DNA of 25,088 bases, taken from contig JAEDCX010000031.1 in the NCBI GenBank assembly GCA_016293925.1, positions 1 through 25,088 of the forward strand, in the 5' to 3' direction. Both the position numbers and the translations under genes were made by a program. The notes beneath the pieces are model-generated. The model ran no database searches and was not told the DNA's origin. It saw only the letters and a list, made by a program, of their open reading frames with translations. This DNA is from Lachnospiraceae bacterium (GTDB lineage: Bacteria; Bacillota; Clostridia; Lachnospirales; Lachnospiraceae). Below are positions 1 to 8,883 of this stretch, piece by piece (the stretch's first letter is position 1; each line of letters begins with the position of its first letter).

Positions 1-35
1 ATACCGAGTTTGATTTTGGGTACATTGTTGAACAT
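1..35 (-). CDS. Start of a cut-off gene, possibly an L-fucose/L-arabinose isomerase-like protein (5' end only)
   Basis: Only the first 11 codons lie in the window: MFNNVPKIKLG, after which the gene runs off the left edge. The start is supported by a GGAGG ribosome site at 46-50, ten bases before the ATG, and by an extended -10 promoter further upstream. No stop codon occurs in the visible part. The residues resemble, from memory, the N-terminus of Firmicutes proteins of the L-fucose/L-arabinose isomerase-like family, which often begin with a P-K-(I/V)-K-(L/I)-G-I pattern. A sugar isomerase would fit beside the xylan cassette. Eleven residues cannot establish a family, so the product is a guess; that a gene starts here is better supported. 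Confidence 0.45.
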   Translation of the reverse strand, partial: MFNNVPKIKLG

Positions 36-87
36 GTTTACACTACCTCCGTTATATTTTCATTTTATGGATGTCCATGATACGACT

Positions 88-96
88 ATTATAACA
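88..96 (-). promoter_or_regulatory. Extended -10 promoter for the cut-off gene at the left edge
   Basis: On the minus strand 96-88 reads TGTTATAAT, a perfect -10 hexamer with the TG of an extended -10 element. The matching -35 position (111-116, ATATAC) is poor, as is common for extended -10 promoters. It lies between the exo-oligoxylanase stop and the next start codon. A small inverted repeat (ATGGA/TCCAT, 67-78) sits just downstream. Confidence 0.6.
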
Positions 97-144
97 CATT
101 TTTCGACCATGTATATCACAAATCTGCAAACGAGTCGACATTTT

Positions 145-1287
145 TTAATAGATTCTATAGTTTCCGCTCAATGCCAGATACGCGAAGAAATACAGACAGT
201 TATCATAATATCTTCTGTCTCCCGTGCGAAGCGGTGTGTCCCAGAATTTCTGAACCCATGCATCGGCTGTTGTGCTGTCCGATGCAAGACTTCCCATTGC
301 AATGGTTGCAAGAAGTCCCACCGGATGCAGCACAGGCTCCTCCAGACAGGTTCCGTCAATCTCATAGATCATATTGCGCTGCTCATCTGACATGGGAGCA
401 AAGAAATCCTGCAGACGTCCCGCAATTTTTCTCTCCTCTTCATCCGCAGCAAACCAGGAGTAATCCAGACCGATATTGGCAACGGTTCTGTAAGAATCAC
501 TGTAGAACCAGTCATGCCTTCCTCCCCATCGCGTTTTCTCCGGGGAAACCGGTCTTCCGTCGAATTCTGCATATTCCGCACACAGACCGGTCTTCTCATG
601 GCAGGCAATATGCAGATATTGCCTGCTGCACTCTGCCGCCTTCCGGAAGAACTCTCTGTCCTCCTCATATGCCCACAAAGCAAACAATTCATAGAAATGG
701 GGCAGATGGTAGGACGGATCACTGTAATCCACACCGGTCACAAAACGAATCAGTTTGTTATCCGGATCCCACATTCCGCGGCCCCGTTCTCCGTTCTCTC
801 CCTTATGGATACAGGTATGAAGCAGTTCCCGCGCCTCTCTGCCATAGTTGTAGATTCCTTCTCCGTCTCCCCACCTGTGAGATGCAAAGAACAACGCCAT
901 GGCAAAGAATTCTTCTCCGTCCGGTGCGGCACCGTATGCATTTTTATGTCCGTCCAGACCACAGGACCAGGCAAAATAGCCCTTATTCTCCCCCTCGTTC
1001 AGATACATGTAGGTACGGGCCCATTTCCAGATCCGGTCAAATTCTTCCTTACGGTCCATCTGGACACACATCATCATCCCGTAACTCATCCCCTCGGTAC
1101 GGGCATCATGATTGCCGGTATCCTCCATATATCCCATATCATCCCCTGCCGGATGATAGATTCTCTCCTCCTCGGTTCCATAAAACAATGTCCGGAACAG
1201 ATCGTCCTTCCTCTTTTCGATGGTCTCCTGATCGATACCAAGTTCCGCAAAATAGTTGCGGTATACCTTATTCTGTAAATCTAGCAA
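145..1287 (-). CDS. GH8 reducing-end xylose-releasing exo-oligoxylanase (Rex)
   Basis: Releases xylose from the reducing end of xylo-oligosaccharides (GH8, EC 3.2.1.156 type). The 380 residues match the usual family length and resemble the Bacillus halodurans enzyme along their whole length. The RTEGMSYGM motif carries the expected acid Glu65, APDGEE carries Asp123, and FYSDSYR carries the expected base Asp264. The L-H-P triplet at 320-322 corresponds to the loop that, in the characterised enzyme, blocks the far subsite and makes it an exo-enzyme. There is no signal peptide, so it should act in the cytoplasm on imported oligomers. The start is TTG, chosen because GGAGG lies nine bases upstream and the next in-frame Met is residue 51. 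The upstream esterase stops four bases before this start, so translation is probably coupled. Confidence 0.93.
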   Translation of the reverse strand: MLDLQNKVYRNYFAELGIDQETIEKRKDDLFRTLFYGTEEERIYHPAGDDMGYMEDTGNHDARTEGMSYGMMMCVQMDRKEEFDRIWKWARTYMYLNEGENKGYFAWSCGLDGHKNAYGAAPDGEEFFAMALFFASHRWGDGEGIYNYGREARELLHTCIHKGENGERGRGMWDPDNKLIRFVTGVDYSDPSYHLPHFYELFALWAYEEDREFFRKAAECSRQYLHIACHEKTGLCAEYAEFDGRPVSPEKTRWGGRHDWFYSDSYRTVANIGLDYSWFAADEEERKIAGRLQDFFAPMSDEQRNMIYEIDGTCLEEPVLHPVGLLATIAMGSLASDSTTADAWVQKFWDTPLRTGDRRYYDNCLYFFAYLALSGNYRIY

Positions 1288-1291
1288 CGTC

Positions 1292-2089
1292 CTACTCCTC
1301 CATTAACCATTCACAAGCTTTCCACAGATATTCATTCCAGAATCCGAAGTCATGGGATCCCGGTCCTTCATGATACGAAACCGGCACACCCTCCCCGATC
1401 AGGAAATCTCTGAATGCACGGTTCGGCATGAGCAGGAAATCCTCGGTTCCGCAGGCCATAAACAAGCCGGGAATCTCTCTGCCGTCCTTTTTGTAATTCA
1501 GAACAAGCTGTTCCAGATTGTTCTCATTGTCCTTCAGTTTGTCAAACGGTCCGAATACCCGTCTGTAATAAGCATAATCCGCAACCGGATTGCTGTACCC
1601 CGGTTCCTTGTCTTTTAATTCATTCACGATCAACGCGGAGGACAGTCCGAATCCCTTAGAGAAATTTTCCGGATATGCCAGTGCAGTATGAAGTCCCCCG
1701 AATCCTCCCATGGAAAAACCTCCCACATAGGTATCCTCTCTTCTCTCGGACAGATGCAGTGTCTTTCTGGTAAATTCCACCAGTTCCCTGCCCGTAAACT
1801 CACCGTACTGTGACCCGGTTCCTTCTCCGTTTACGTAGAAATGATTATCCCCTGCCGGCATGATGACCGCCATGTTGTAGTGCATTGCCACATCCATTAC
1901 TCTGGAATTGCACATCCAGTCCCATTCATTTCCGTTATATCCGTGCAACAGATATAAGGTCTTCATCGGTCTGTCATAATGCTTGTTATTCTCCAGATGC
2001 CATTGCTGTGGATCTGTGGGCATCGCCGCAATAAAATTTGTTCCTTTCTGTAATACATTGGAATGAAATGAAATCTGAACCAAAGCCAT
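1292..2089 (-). CDS. Alpha/beta-hydrolase esterase, CE1/EstA-like (probable acetyl- or feruloyl-xylan-oligomer esterase)
   Basis: A 265-residue serine esterase of the esterase D/EstA group related to carbohydrate esterase family 1. Visible are the LLHGYNG segment near residue 47, the nucleophile elbow GFSMGG with Ser126, the probable acid Asp217 in CGTEDF and the probable base His246 in GPGSHDFGFW. No signal peptide is present, so it should be cytoplasmic. It sits between an alpha-glucuronidase and an exo-oligoxylanase, which suggests that it removes acetyl or phenolic esters from imported xylan fragments. The exact ester is not readable from sequence; relatives also act on short-chain synthetic esters such as tributyrin. 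A G-rich ribosome site (AGGGGGG) precedes the ATG. The gap to the upstream gene is 106 bases, with no clear promoter or terminator in it. Confidence 0.87.
   Translation of the reverse strand: MALVQISFHSNVLQKGTNFIAAMPTDPQQWHLENNKHYDRPMKTLYLLHGYNGNEWDWMCNSRVMDVAMHYNMAVIMPAGDNHFYVNGEGTGSQYGEFTGRELVEFTRKTLHLSERREDTYVGGFSMGGFGGLHTALAYPENFSKGFGLSSALIVNELKDKEPGYSNPVADYAYYRRVFGPFDKLKDNENNLEQLVLNYKKDGREIPGLFMACGTEDFLLMPNRAFRDFLIGEGVPVSYHEGPGSHDFGFWNEYLWKACEWLMEE
1297..1301 (-). promoter_or_regulatory. Ribosome binding site that fixes the TTG start of the GH8 gene
   Basis: GGAGG on the minus strand, nine bases before the TTG at 1287-1285. It is formed by the two last Glu codons of the upstream esterase, so the site is embedded in the preceding gene. 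Confidence 0.75.
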
Positions 2090-2195
2090 GTCCGCGCCCC
2101 CCTGTATGTTCTTTTTTATCTACAAATATCATATCGGCACCGACTGCGGCAATCCACTCACTACTTGCGGAAATGCCCTTATTTATTGCGAATAA

Positions 2196-4211
2196 TCAAT
2201 ACAATGTCCTTCCCTGCTCATCCGGAATTCCGCTGATTCTCCAGAAGAAGGAATTCACCTGATCGCACCACTCTCTTGCAATATACAATTGTCTGTCCAG
2301 ACGCTCGGACACATTTTCATTCATCCGCTCCGGCACCTTGTCTGCAATCGTCTTCCATGCCGCTATCATCTCCTTCACCTGCTCCACACCCAGGAAATGA
2401 GTGTCATAGATGTGCTGGATCAGCGTTTTGCCGCTCTTCAGTTTCTCTGTATACAATACTCTGTGGAAAAAGAGCAGCAATTCCTCCGGGCAGGTCTCCC
2501 TGTGCTCGTACATGGAAGCATTCGGCTCATTATACTGCATGGTATATCCTGTTCCGGCCGACGTTCTGTCCACGCCGATTCCGAGATGATCGGCTCTGTG
2601 ATAGGTTCCCCAGTGATCGTATTCATAGCCGTTGACGGAAGGTCCGTAGTGGGTTGCCGGAGTTACCATCCAGCCGATTCCCAGCGGACAGGTATAGTTC
2701 TCATAGATCTCTCTGGAACGAAGCAACATATCGAGAATCACCCTTTCCACTTCTGCATCATGTCCTATTGTCTGACGAATCCACTCTCTTGCAATGGTCT
2801 CTGCCGACAGGGAAGGATCCATACACAATCTCCCATAACCGTATGTATTCGCAGCTGCCAGATCATGACCGGTCCAGTTTTCATCATCACCGGTATTCGT
2901 AACTGCTGCCATACCGCACAGCCTGTTCCCGTATTTCGCACCGCTCACCACCTCTTCCACGGTCGCCTCTCCATCTGCATAAGTCTGAAAATCCAGCACC
3001 TCCTTATACAGCGGAATCAGATAACACAGATCGATCTGATGGCCGGTGTACTCCTGCGCGACCTGCACCTCCAGCATGAGATTGGTTTTCTTCATGGCAC
3101 CGAACAGCGGTGAGATCGGTTCCCGGATCTGGAAATCCATCGGGCCGTTTTTGACCTGCAGGATCACATTCTCCCGGAACTGTCCGTCCAGTTTCACAAA
3201 ATGCTCATAGGCAGCCTTTGCCCGGTCGGTCTTCTTGTCTCTCCAATCCTGTCCCGCATTGTAAACAAAGCATCGCCAGATCACGATGCCGCCGTGCTCC
3301 CGCAGAAGATCCGCAAGCATATTGGCGCCCTGCGCATGATCCCGGCCGTATGCATAGGGTCCATGGTTTCCTTCAGAATCCGCCTTAATCAGAAAACCTC
3401 CCAGTTCCGGTACAAACCGGTAGATCTCATCGATTTTGCTTTTCCACCAACCGATTGCGGCAGGATCCAGCGGGTCAGCGCTCTCCAGTCCACCGATCCG
3501 GATGGGCGCCGCAAAATTCACACTTAAGAATAGCCGGATTCCGTAATCCTGCATCATACAGGACAGTGTCTGCAGCTTCGGCAGAAGCTCTGCAGTAATC
3601 AGTTCATTGGCTCTCCCTCTTACGTTCACGTTGTTGATTACGATTCCGTTGATCCCTACGGAAGCCATATAGCGAATATAATCGCCGGTGCGGTCGTTGA
3701 TCACAATCTCATTTTGAACGAAAAAGAAAGACTGCCCGGAGTATCCCCGTTCAATACTGCCGTCCATATTATCCCAATGATTCAGCATCCGGAGAGGCAT
3801 CACGGGCACAACGGTTTCTGACGGTTCACAGACTGTCTCCCCCATGCTCATATGACGCAGCAGTGCAAAGGCACCGTACAGAAGGCCCCTCGTATCCTTC
3901 GCTACAATGACTGCGCTCCGTCCGGTACCGTTCAATCGGTATCCTTCCGCACCGATATTCGCATTCTCCGCAAGCACCAAATAGATTCCTTCTCCGGTCT
4001 GCCCGCATTGTTCACATACGGTTTCGTATATTACCTCCGGCAGTTTCCCACCCATGGCGGTAATTCCCGCGGTCAGTTCTCTCACGGCGCTTACCGCAAG
4101 CCGGTCTCCCTGACAGGATTCCGACGCATGAATCTTCGTTACAATCTCCAGATTCTCCTGCCTCATCCTCTCCGGATAGGCAAGCCATAGTTTTGTCCAT
4201 TTCTGCTCCAT
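2196..4211 (-). CDS. aguA: GH67 alpha-glucuronidase
   Basis: Removes (4-O-methyl)glucuronic acid from the terminal xylose of xylan fragments (aldouronic acids). The 671-residue length is normal for GH67. The catalytic segment KADSEGNHGP contains the probable acid Glu280. NGPMDFQIREP (Asp359) and LEVQVAQEYTG (Glu387) supply the pair that activates water, with the same spacing as in the Geobacillus enzyme. An N-terminal alpha/beta domain covers roughly residues 1-130, followed by the barrel and a helical C-terminal part. There is no signal peptide, so it acts in the cytoplasm after uptake. An AAGGAG site lies seven bases before the ATG. The gene starts only 47 bases after the polC stop, with no terminator between them, so it may be cotranscribed with polC or driven from inside polC. 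Confidence 0.95.
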   Translation of the reverse strand: MEQKWTKLWLAYPERMRQENLEIVTKIHASESCQGDRLAVSAVRELTAGITAMGGKLPEVIYETVCEQCGQTGEGIYLVLAENANIGAEGYRLNGTGRSAVIVAKDTRGLLYGAFALLRHMSMGETVCEPSETVVPVMPLRMLNHWDNMDGSIERGYSGQSFFFVQNEIVINDRTGDYIRYMASVGINGIVINNVNVRGRANELITAELLPKLQTLSCMMQDYGIRLFLSVNFAAPIRIGGLESADPLDPAAIGWWKSKIDEIYRFVPELGGFLIKADSEGNHGPYAYGRDHAQGANMLADLLREHGGIVIWRCFVYNAGQDWRDKKTDRAKAAYEHFVKLDGQFRENVILQVKNGPMDFQIREPISPLFGAMKKTNLMLEVQVAQEYTGHQIDLCYLIPLYKEVLDFQTYADGEATVEEVVSGAKYGNRLCGMAAVTNTGDDENWTGHDLAAANTYGYGRLCMDPSLSAETIAREWIRQTIGHDAEVERVILDMLLRSREIYENYTCPLGIGWMVTPATHYGPSVNGYEYDHWGTYHRADHLGIGVDRTSAGTGYTMQYNEPNASMYEHRETCPEELLLFFHRVLYTEKLKSGKTLIQHIYDTHFLGVEQVKEMIAAWKTIADKVPERMNENVSERLDRQLYIAREWCDQVNSFFWRISGIPDEQGRTLY

Positions 4212-4258
4212 GTTGCGACTCCTTCTCTCTCCAAATTCGAATCTTTATTCATACTGCA

Positions 4259-7200
4259 TCAAAAATCAAACAGGCTCAATTGATTGGACTCCGGGAGATT
4301 TCCCAGCAGTCCCAGTTCATTCAGCAGATCCACCACAGTCTTGCTGACCTTCGTTCTGTCACGGAAATCATCCCGGGACAGGAACGGACCGTCCTTTGCC
4401 GCCTCTACAATGGCATCCGCTGCCTTCTCTCCCAGGCCGTCGATACTGCTCAGGGACGGCATCAATTTGTCACCCACCACCTGGAACAGCCTGGAGTTGG
4501 CGCGGAAAATATCAATCGGCTCAAATTCCAGACCTCTTGCATACATTTCGCGAACCACCTTCATGTCCTTATAGCTGTCCTGCTCCTTGTTGGTCAGACT
4601 GTCCATCCTGCGTTCGTAGTCCGCAATGTTATCCAGCAGCCGTTTCTCTCCCAGACACATCAGTTCGTAGGAAAACCCGGAAGCACGGATACTGAAATAC
4701 GCGGCGTAATAGGCCAGTGGATAATTGATCTTACAGTAGGCGATACGCCACGCCATCATGACATATGCGGCCGCATGGGCCTTCGGGAACATGTATGCAA
4801 TCTTCTCGCAGGACCAGCAATACCATTCCGGCACCCCGTGGGCCAGCATGTCCTCTCTCCACTTGGGCCATTTGTCACATTTCTTTTTCGCCACTTTCCC
4901 CTTCCGGACGTTCTCCATGATGGAAAAGGCATCACTTGGCTCCACGCCCATCTGAATCAGATATACCATGATATCATCCCGGCAGCAGATCGCTGTACTG
5001 ATTGTCGCCTTCCCCTCTTCAATCAAGGTCTGTGCGTTGCCAAGCCATACATCGGTGCCGTGTGCAAGACCTGCAATGCGGACCAGATCCGAAAAGGTCT
5101 GTGGTTTCGTATCCAGAAGCATCTGAATGGCGAATTCCGTTCCGAACTCCGGCACTCCAAGACAGCCCAGGAGACATCCGCCGATCTGATCCGGCGTTAT
5201 GCCCAGGGCATCCGTATTTTTGAACAGGGACATGACCTTGGGATCATCCAGCGGAATCTCTGTTGCATGGATTCCTGTAATATCCTCCAGCATTCGGATC
5301 ATGGTAGGATCATCATGTCCCAGAATATCCAGTTTCAGCAGATTATGGTCGATGGAATGATAATCGAAATGGGTCGTTACCGTATCCGTCTCCATATCAT
5401 TGGCCGGATGCTGCACAGGTGTGAAGGAGTTGATATCCTCCCCCAGCGGAAGCACAATGATTCCTCCCGGGTGCTGTCCCGTGGTTCTCCTGACACCGGT
5501 ACATCCCGCCACAATCCGGTTGATCTCACAGTTACGCTTCTTCATCCCGTGTTCTTCATAGTACTTTTTCACATATCCGAACGCAGTTTTATCTGCCAGA
5601 GTACCGATTGTTCCGGCGCGGAAGGTCTGTCCGGCTCCGAAAATAACCTCTGTATATTTGTGCGCCTTACTCTGATATTCCCCGGAGAAATTCAGATCGA
5701 TATCCGGCTCCTTATCGCCCTTGAAGCCCAGGAATGTTTCAAAGGGAATATCAAATCCGTCCTTTTTGAGCTTCGTGCCACAATTCGGGCACATCTTATC
5801 CGGCATATCGCACCCGGCGTTTCCGGCATACTTCTTCACTTCCTCCGAATCAAAATCACTGTAATGACACTCCGGACAATAATAGTGAGGACTTAAAGGA
5901 TTGACCTCGGTAATCCCCGCCATCGTTGCCACAAAAGAAGAACCGACCGATCCACGGGATCCCACCAGATATCCATCCTCCACGGACTTCCAGACCAGTT
6001 TCTGGGCGATGATGTACATTACCGCAAAGCCGTTGGAGATAATGGAGTTCAATTCCCGGCTCAACCGGTCCTCTACGATCTTCGGCAGCGGATCTCCGTA
6101 CATCTCATGCGCTTTCCGGTAGCAGATCTCCGTCAGCGTCTTGTCGGAATCCGGAATGACGGGCGGACATTTGTCCGGCCGGACCGGTGATATCCGCTCA
6201 CACATGTCTGCGATCAGGTTCGTATTGGTCACAACAACCTCCTGCGCCTTATCGCTTCCCAGGTAACTAAACTCTTCCAGCATCTCTTCCGTTGTCCGAA
6301 GATACAGCGGCGCCTGGTTGTCTGCATCCTCAAACCCGAGACCCGTCATAATGATCCTGCGGTATATCTCGTCCTCCGGATCCATAAAATGTACATCACA
6401 GGTAGCGCAGACCGGTTTGTGAAACTTCTCTCCCAGCGCCACGATCTCCTTGTTGAGCCGGATCAGGTCTTCCCTGCTGTTCACATTCTCAAACTTATCC
6501 GATGCGATCATGAACTGATTGTTGCCAAGCGGCTGAATCTCCAGATAGTCATAGAAATTCACGATTCTGGCAATCTCCTTCTCACTTCTTCCTTCCACGA
6601 TTGCCTTGAACAATTCCCCCGCTTCACAGGCGCTGCCGATGATCAATCCCTCTCTGTGCGCCATGATACGGCTCTTTGGCATTCTTGGATGTCTGGAAAA
6701 ATAGGTCAGATGGGACTCCGAAATCAGTGTATACAGGTTGACCCGTCCGATTTCGTTTTTGGCAAGGATAATACAGTGGTGGGTCGCCATCTTGCGAATG
6801 CTCTCCACACTGGATGCACCTTTCTCATTGATGTCCTGCAGCATTTCCACATTCTCTTCCCGCAGCATGTCCAGGTATTTGACAAAAATCTCCGCCGTTG
6901 CCCCAGCATCATCCACGGCTCTGTGGTGGCTTTCCAGGCTGACGCCCATCGCCTTGGAAATGGCATCCAGCGTATGCTTCTTGAGCCCCGGCTGCAGCAT
7001 TCTGGATATTCCTACCGTATCCACACTTGTATAATCAAAGGGGATTCCCTGTCGTAAGCAGTTCTCCTCAATAAAACTCACATCAAATCCGGCGTTATGA
7101 GCCACCAGAATGCAGCCCCGGCAGAACGCCAGGAAGTCCGGCAGAATCTCTTCGATGGTTCCGGCTTCCATAACCATGGCATCATTGATGCCGGTCAGTT

Positions 7201-8869
7201 TCTCGATGCGGAACGGTATCGGCCTCTCCGGGTTGACAAAGGTACTGTAATGATCCGTGATCTCTCCGTTCACCACCTTCACGGCACCGATCTCTATGAT
7301 CTTATCATTGAGCGGGGAAAATCCGGTGGTCTCGATGTCAAACACCACATAATCGCTCATCAGCGGCTGGTTTTTGCAGTTCATGACGATTTCCTTTAAA
7401 TCGTCAACAATATAGGCTTCCACCCCATAGATCGGCTTAAAGCTCTCCGGATCATCCAACGCCTCCACAGCATGGTTTGCCTCCGGGAACGCCTGTACAT
7501 TGCCATGATCCGTAATCGCCATGGCCGTCATGCCCCATTTGGCACACCGTTTCACCAGTGCAGCCACATCCGTCACACCGTCCATATCACTCATCTTCGT
7601 ATGGCAATGCAGTTCCACCCGTTTCTTCTGTGCATAATCCATGCGCATGGACGTAAAATCTTTGATCTTCTGGATTCCCGTCACGGAAGCAATACCAAGC
7701 TCGTTATCGAATTTGTCAATCACGGCAATGCCTCTGAGTTTGAGGAATTTTCCTTTTTTGACCCCCTCCAGAACCGTCTCCACCTGATCGTTCCGCAGGA
7801 AGATCTTGACCATGATGGTATCCGTGAAGTCGGTGACGGCAAACATGAGAATGGTTTTCTCATTCCGGATCTCCCGGGTGTCCACGCTCTCCACACGGCC
7901 GCGGATTACTACTTCACCGATCTCCCCTTCGATATCCCGAATCTCCATCGCTGCTTCTTCCACGTCACGTCCATAGATCACATCCGGATTCTCCGAAGAC
8001 TTCAGTGGTCTGCGATTCTCCCGCTGTCCATTGAAGGAATCCGCACCTTTCCTGCCCTTGTTGGGTTGTTTCTCCGGTGTCGTTCCTGCTACGGAGCCGC
8101 CGGAAGCCTTAGCGCCATCGGAAGTCCTGGAGCCACCCGGAATATCCGTGTCCGTTTTGATCTCCACGGAAGCCGGTACTGACCCATCCCGGTTTTGCTC
8201 CCCATGGTTCTCCCTGTCCTTGGTACCATCCTGCATCCTCTCACCGGCCGAACCGTTTCCTTCCTCCTGCTTCTCTTCCGTCTCCAAAAGACCGGCACGC
8301 AGCATAATCTCCCTGACATTCCGACGGATTCTCTCATCATCCTCATTGCCCCCATCCCGGACGGCAGATTCCCGGAATGCCACCTCCACCGTGGCATGCA
8401 TCCCGCATCTTATGTTGAATATCTTATCCAGAACCATGAGCAGATCCGTTTCCTTAGATCTGTTAATCAGGGTATCCTCTACCGTAAACAGGACAAAATC
8501 AGTATCCACAAAAGAGACTTCCGCCCTGCGTAACATGTTAAAAATAACATGATCGTAATGGCGGCACTCTTCCAGGATACTGTCCTTATACGTCTCGAAC
8601 AGTGTCTTCACATTGTACTGGGAAGACAAAACAAACCGTTCATATATTTTGACCTCAATATTCTGCCCTCCGAAGATACTCTTCCGGATTGCTTTCTCCG
8701 CTTCATAGATATCCTCTTTGGCAATCAGATTGTGACTCAATATGTAGATTCGGATCAGATCTTTTCTGGTTGTTGTTGTGATCTTGGTCACATCCACTTC
8801 CTCGAACAGATCCCGCAGATCCGATTTCATCTCCACCTGCGGAAAAACTTCAAAAAACGGTTTCTCCAT
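4259..8869 (-). CDS. polC: DNA polymerase III alpha subunit, Gram-positive PolC type
   Basis: The main replicative DNA polymerase of Firmicutes, with built-in 3'-5' proofreading. Domains in order: N-terminal domain about 1-195; a hydrophilic Gly/Glu/Lys/Asp-rich linker about 196-295; OB fold about 310-405; first part of the PHP domain with HCHTKMSD at 421 and TDH at 453; DEDDh exonuclease with DIETTG at 511, HNAGFD at 591 and HHRAVDD near 649; and the polymerase core. A four-cysteine zinc site is visible (C998, C1001, C1027, C1030). The catalytic aspartates are D1056 and D1058 in EPDIDLN. The C-terminus carries QLSLF, a sliding-clamp binding motif. At 1536 residues it is about 100 longer than Bacillus subtilis PolC, largely because of the linker. 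The ribosome site (AGGTGA) is modest, and the ispG stop lies 14 bases upstream. Confidence 0.98.
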   Translation of the reverse strand: MEKPFFEVFPQVEMKSDLRDLFEEVDVTKITTTTRKDLIRIYILSHNLIAKEDIYEAEKAIRKSIFGGQNIEVKIYERFVLSSQYNVKTLFETYKDSILEECRHYDHVIFNMLRRAEVSFVDTDFVLFTVEDTLINRSKETDLLMVLDKIFNIRCGMHATVEVAFRESAVRDGGNEDDERIRRNVREIMLRAGLLETEEKQEEGNGSAGERMQDGTKDRENHGEQNRDGSVPASVEIKTDTDIPGGSRTSDGAKASGGSVAGTTPEKQPNKGRKGADSFNGQRENRRPLKSSENPDVIYGRDVEEAAMEIRDIEGEIGEVVIRGRVESVDTREIRNEKTILMFAVTDFTDTIMVKIFLRNDQVETVLEGVKKGKFLKLRGIAVIDKFDNELGIASVTGIQKIKDFTSMRMDYAQKKRVELHCHTKMSDMDGVTDVAALVKRCAKWGMTAMAITDHGNVQAFPEANHAVEALDDPESFKPIYGVEAYIVDDLKEIVMNCKNQPLMSDYVVFDIETTGFSPLNDKIIEIGAVKVVNGEITDHYSTFVNPERPIPFRIEKLTGINDAMVMEAGTIEEILPDFLAFCRGCILVAHNAGFDVSFIEENCLRQGIPFDYTSVDTVGISRMLQPGLKKHTLDAISKAMGVSLESHHRAVDDAGATAEIFVKYLDMLREENVEMLQDINEKGASSVESIRKMATHHCIILAKNEIGRVNLYTLISESHLTYFSRHPRMPKSRIMAHREGLIIGSACEAGELFKAIVEGRSEKEIARIVNFYDYLEIQPLGNNQFMIASDKFENVNSREDLIRLNKEIVALGEKFHKPVCATCDVHFMDPEDEIYRRIIMTGLGFEDADNQAPLYLRTTEEMLEEFSYLGSDKAQEVVVTNTNLIADMCERISPVRPDKCPPVIPDSDKTLTEICYRKAHEMYGDPLPKIVEDRLSRELNSIISNGFAVMYIIAQKLVWKSVEDGYLVGSRGSVGSSFVATMAGITEVNPLSPHYYCPECHYSDFDSEEVKKYAGNAGCDMPDKMCPNCGTKLKKDGFDIPFETFLGFKGDKEPDIDLNFSGEYQSKAHKYTEVIFGAGQTFRAGTIGTLADKTAFGYVKKYYEEHGMKKRNCEINRIVAGCTGVRRTTGQHPGGIIVLPLGEDINSFTPVQHPANDMETDTVTTHFDYHSIDHNLLKLDILGHDDPTMIRMLEDITGIHATEIPLDDPKVMSLFKNTDALGITPDQIGGCLLGCLGVPEFGTEFAIQMLLDTKPQTFSDLVRIAGLAHGTDVWLGNAQTLIEEGKATISTAICCRDDIMVYLIQMGVEPSDAFSIMENVRKGKVAKKKCDKWPKWREDMLAHGVPEWYCWSCEKIAYMFPKAHAAAYVMMAWRIAYCKINYPLAYYAAYFSIRASGFSYELMCLGEKRLLDNIADYERRMDSLTNKEQDSYKDMKVVREMYARGLEFEPIDIFRANSRLFQVVGDKLMPSLSSIDGLGEKAADAIVEAAKDGPFLSRDDFRDRTKVSKTVVDLLNELGLLGNLPESNQLSLFDF

Positions 8870-8883
8870 GCTTATCTATTCAC

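Noticed and set aside
29..42. Catabolite-repression (cre)-like site on the minus strand, TGTAAACATGTTCA
   Set aside because: The central CG is lost and it overlaps the start codon; it matches 12 of 14 positions of a loose consensus, which is easy by chance.
4212..4258. Promoter between polC and the alpha-glucuronidase
   Set aside because: A TATGAA-like hexamer occurs, but no -35 sits at usable spacing in the gap or the last polC codons.
4193..5896. Long plus-strand open frame (567 codons) opposite polC
   Set aside because: It is entirely antisense to the aguA start and the well-conserved PolC C-terminal half, has no recognisable motif, and its residue pattern is that of a reversed coding strand.
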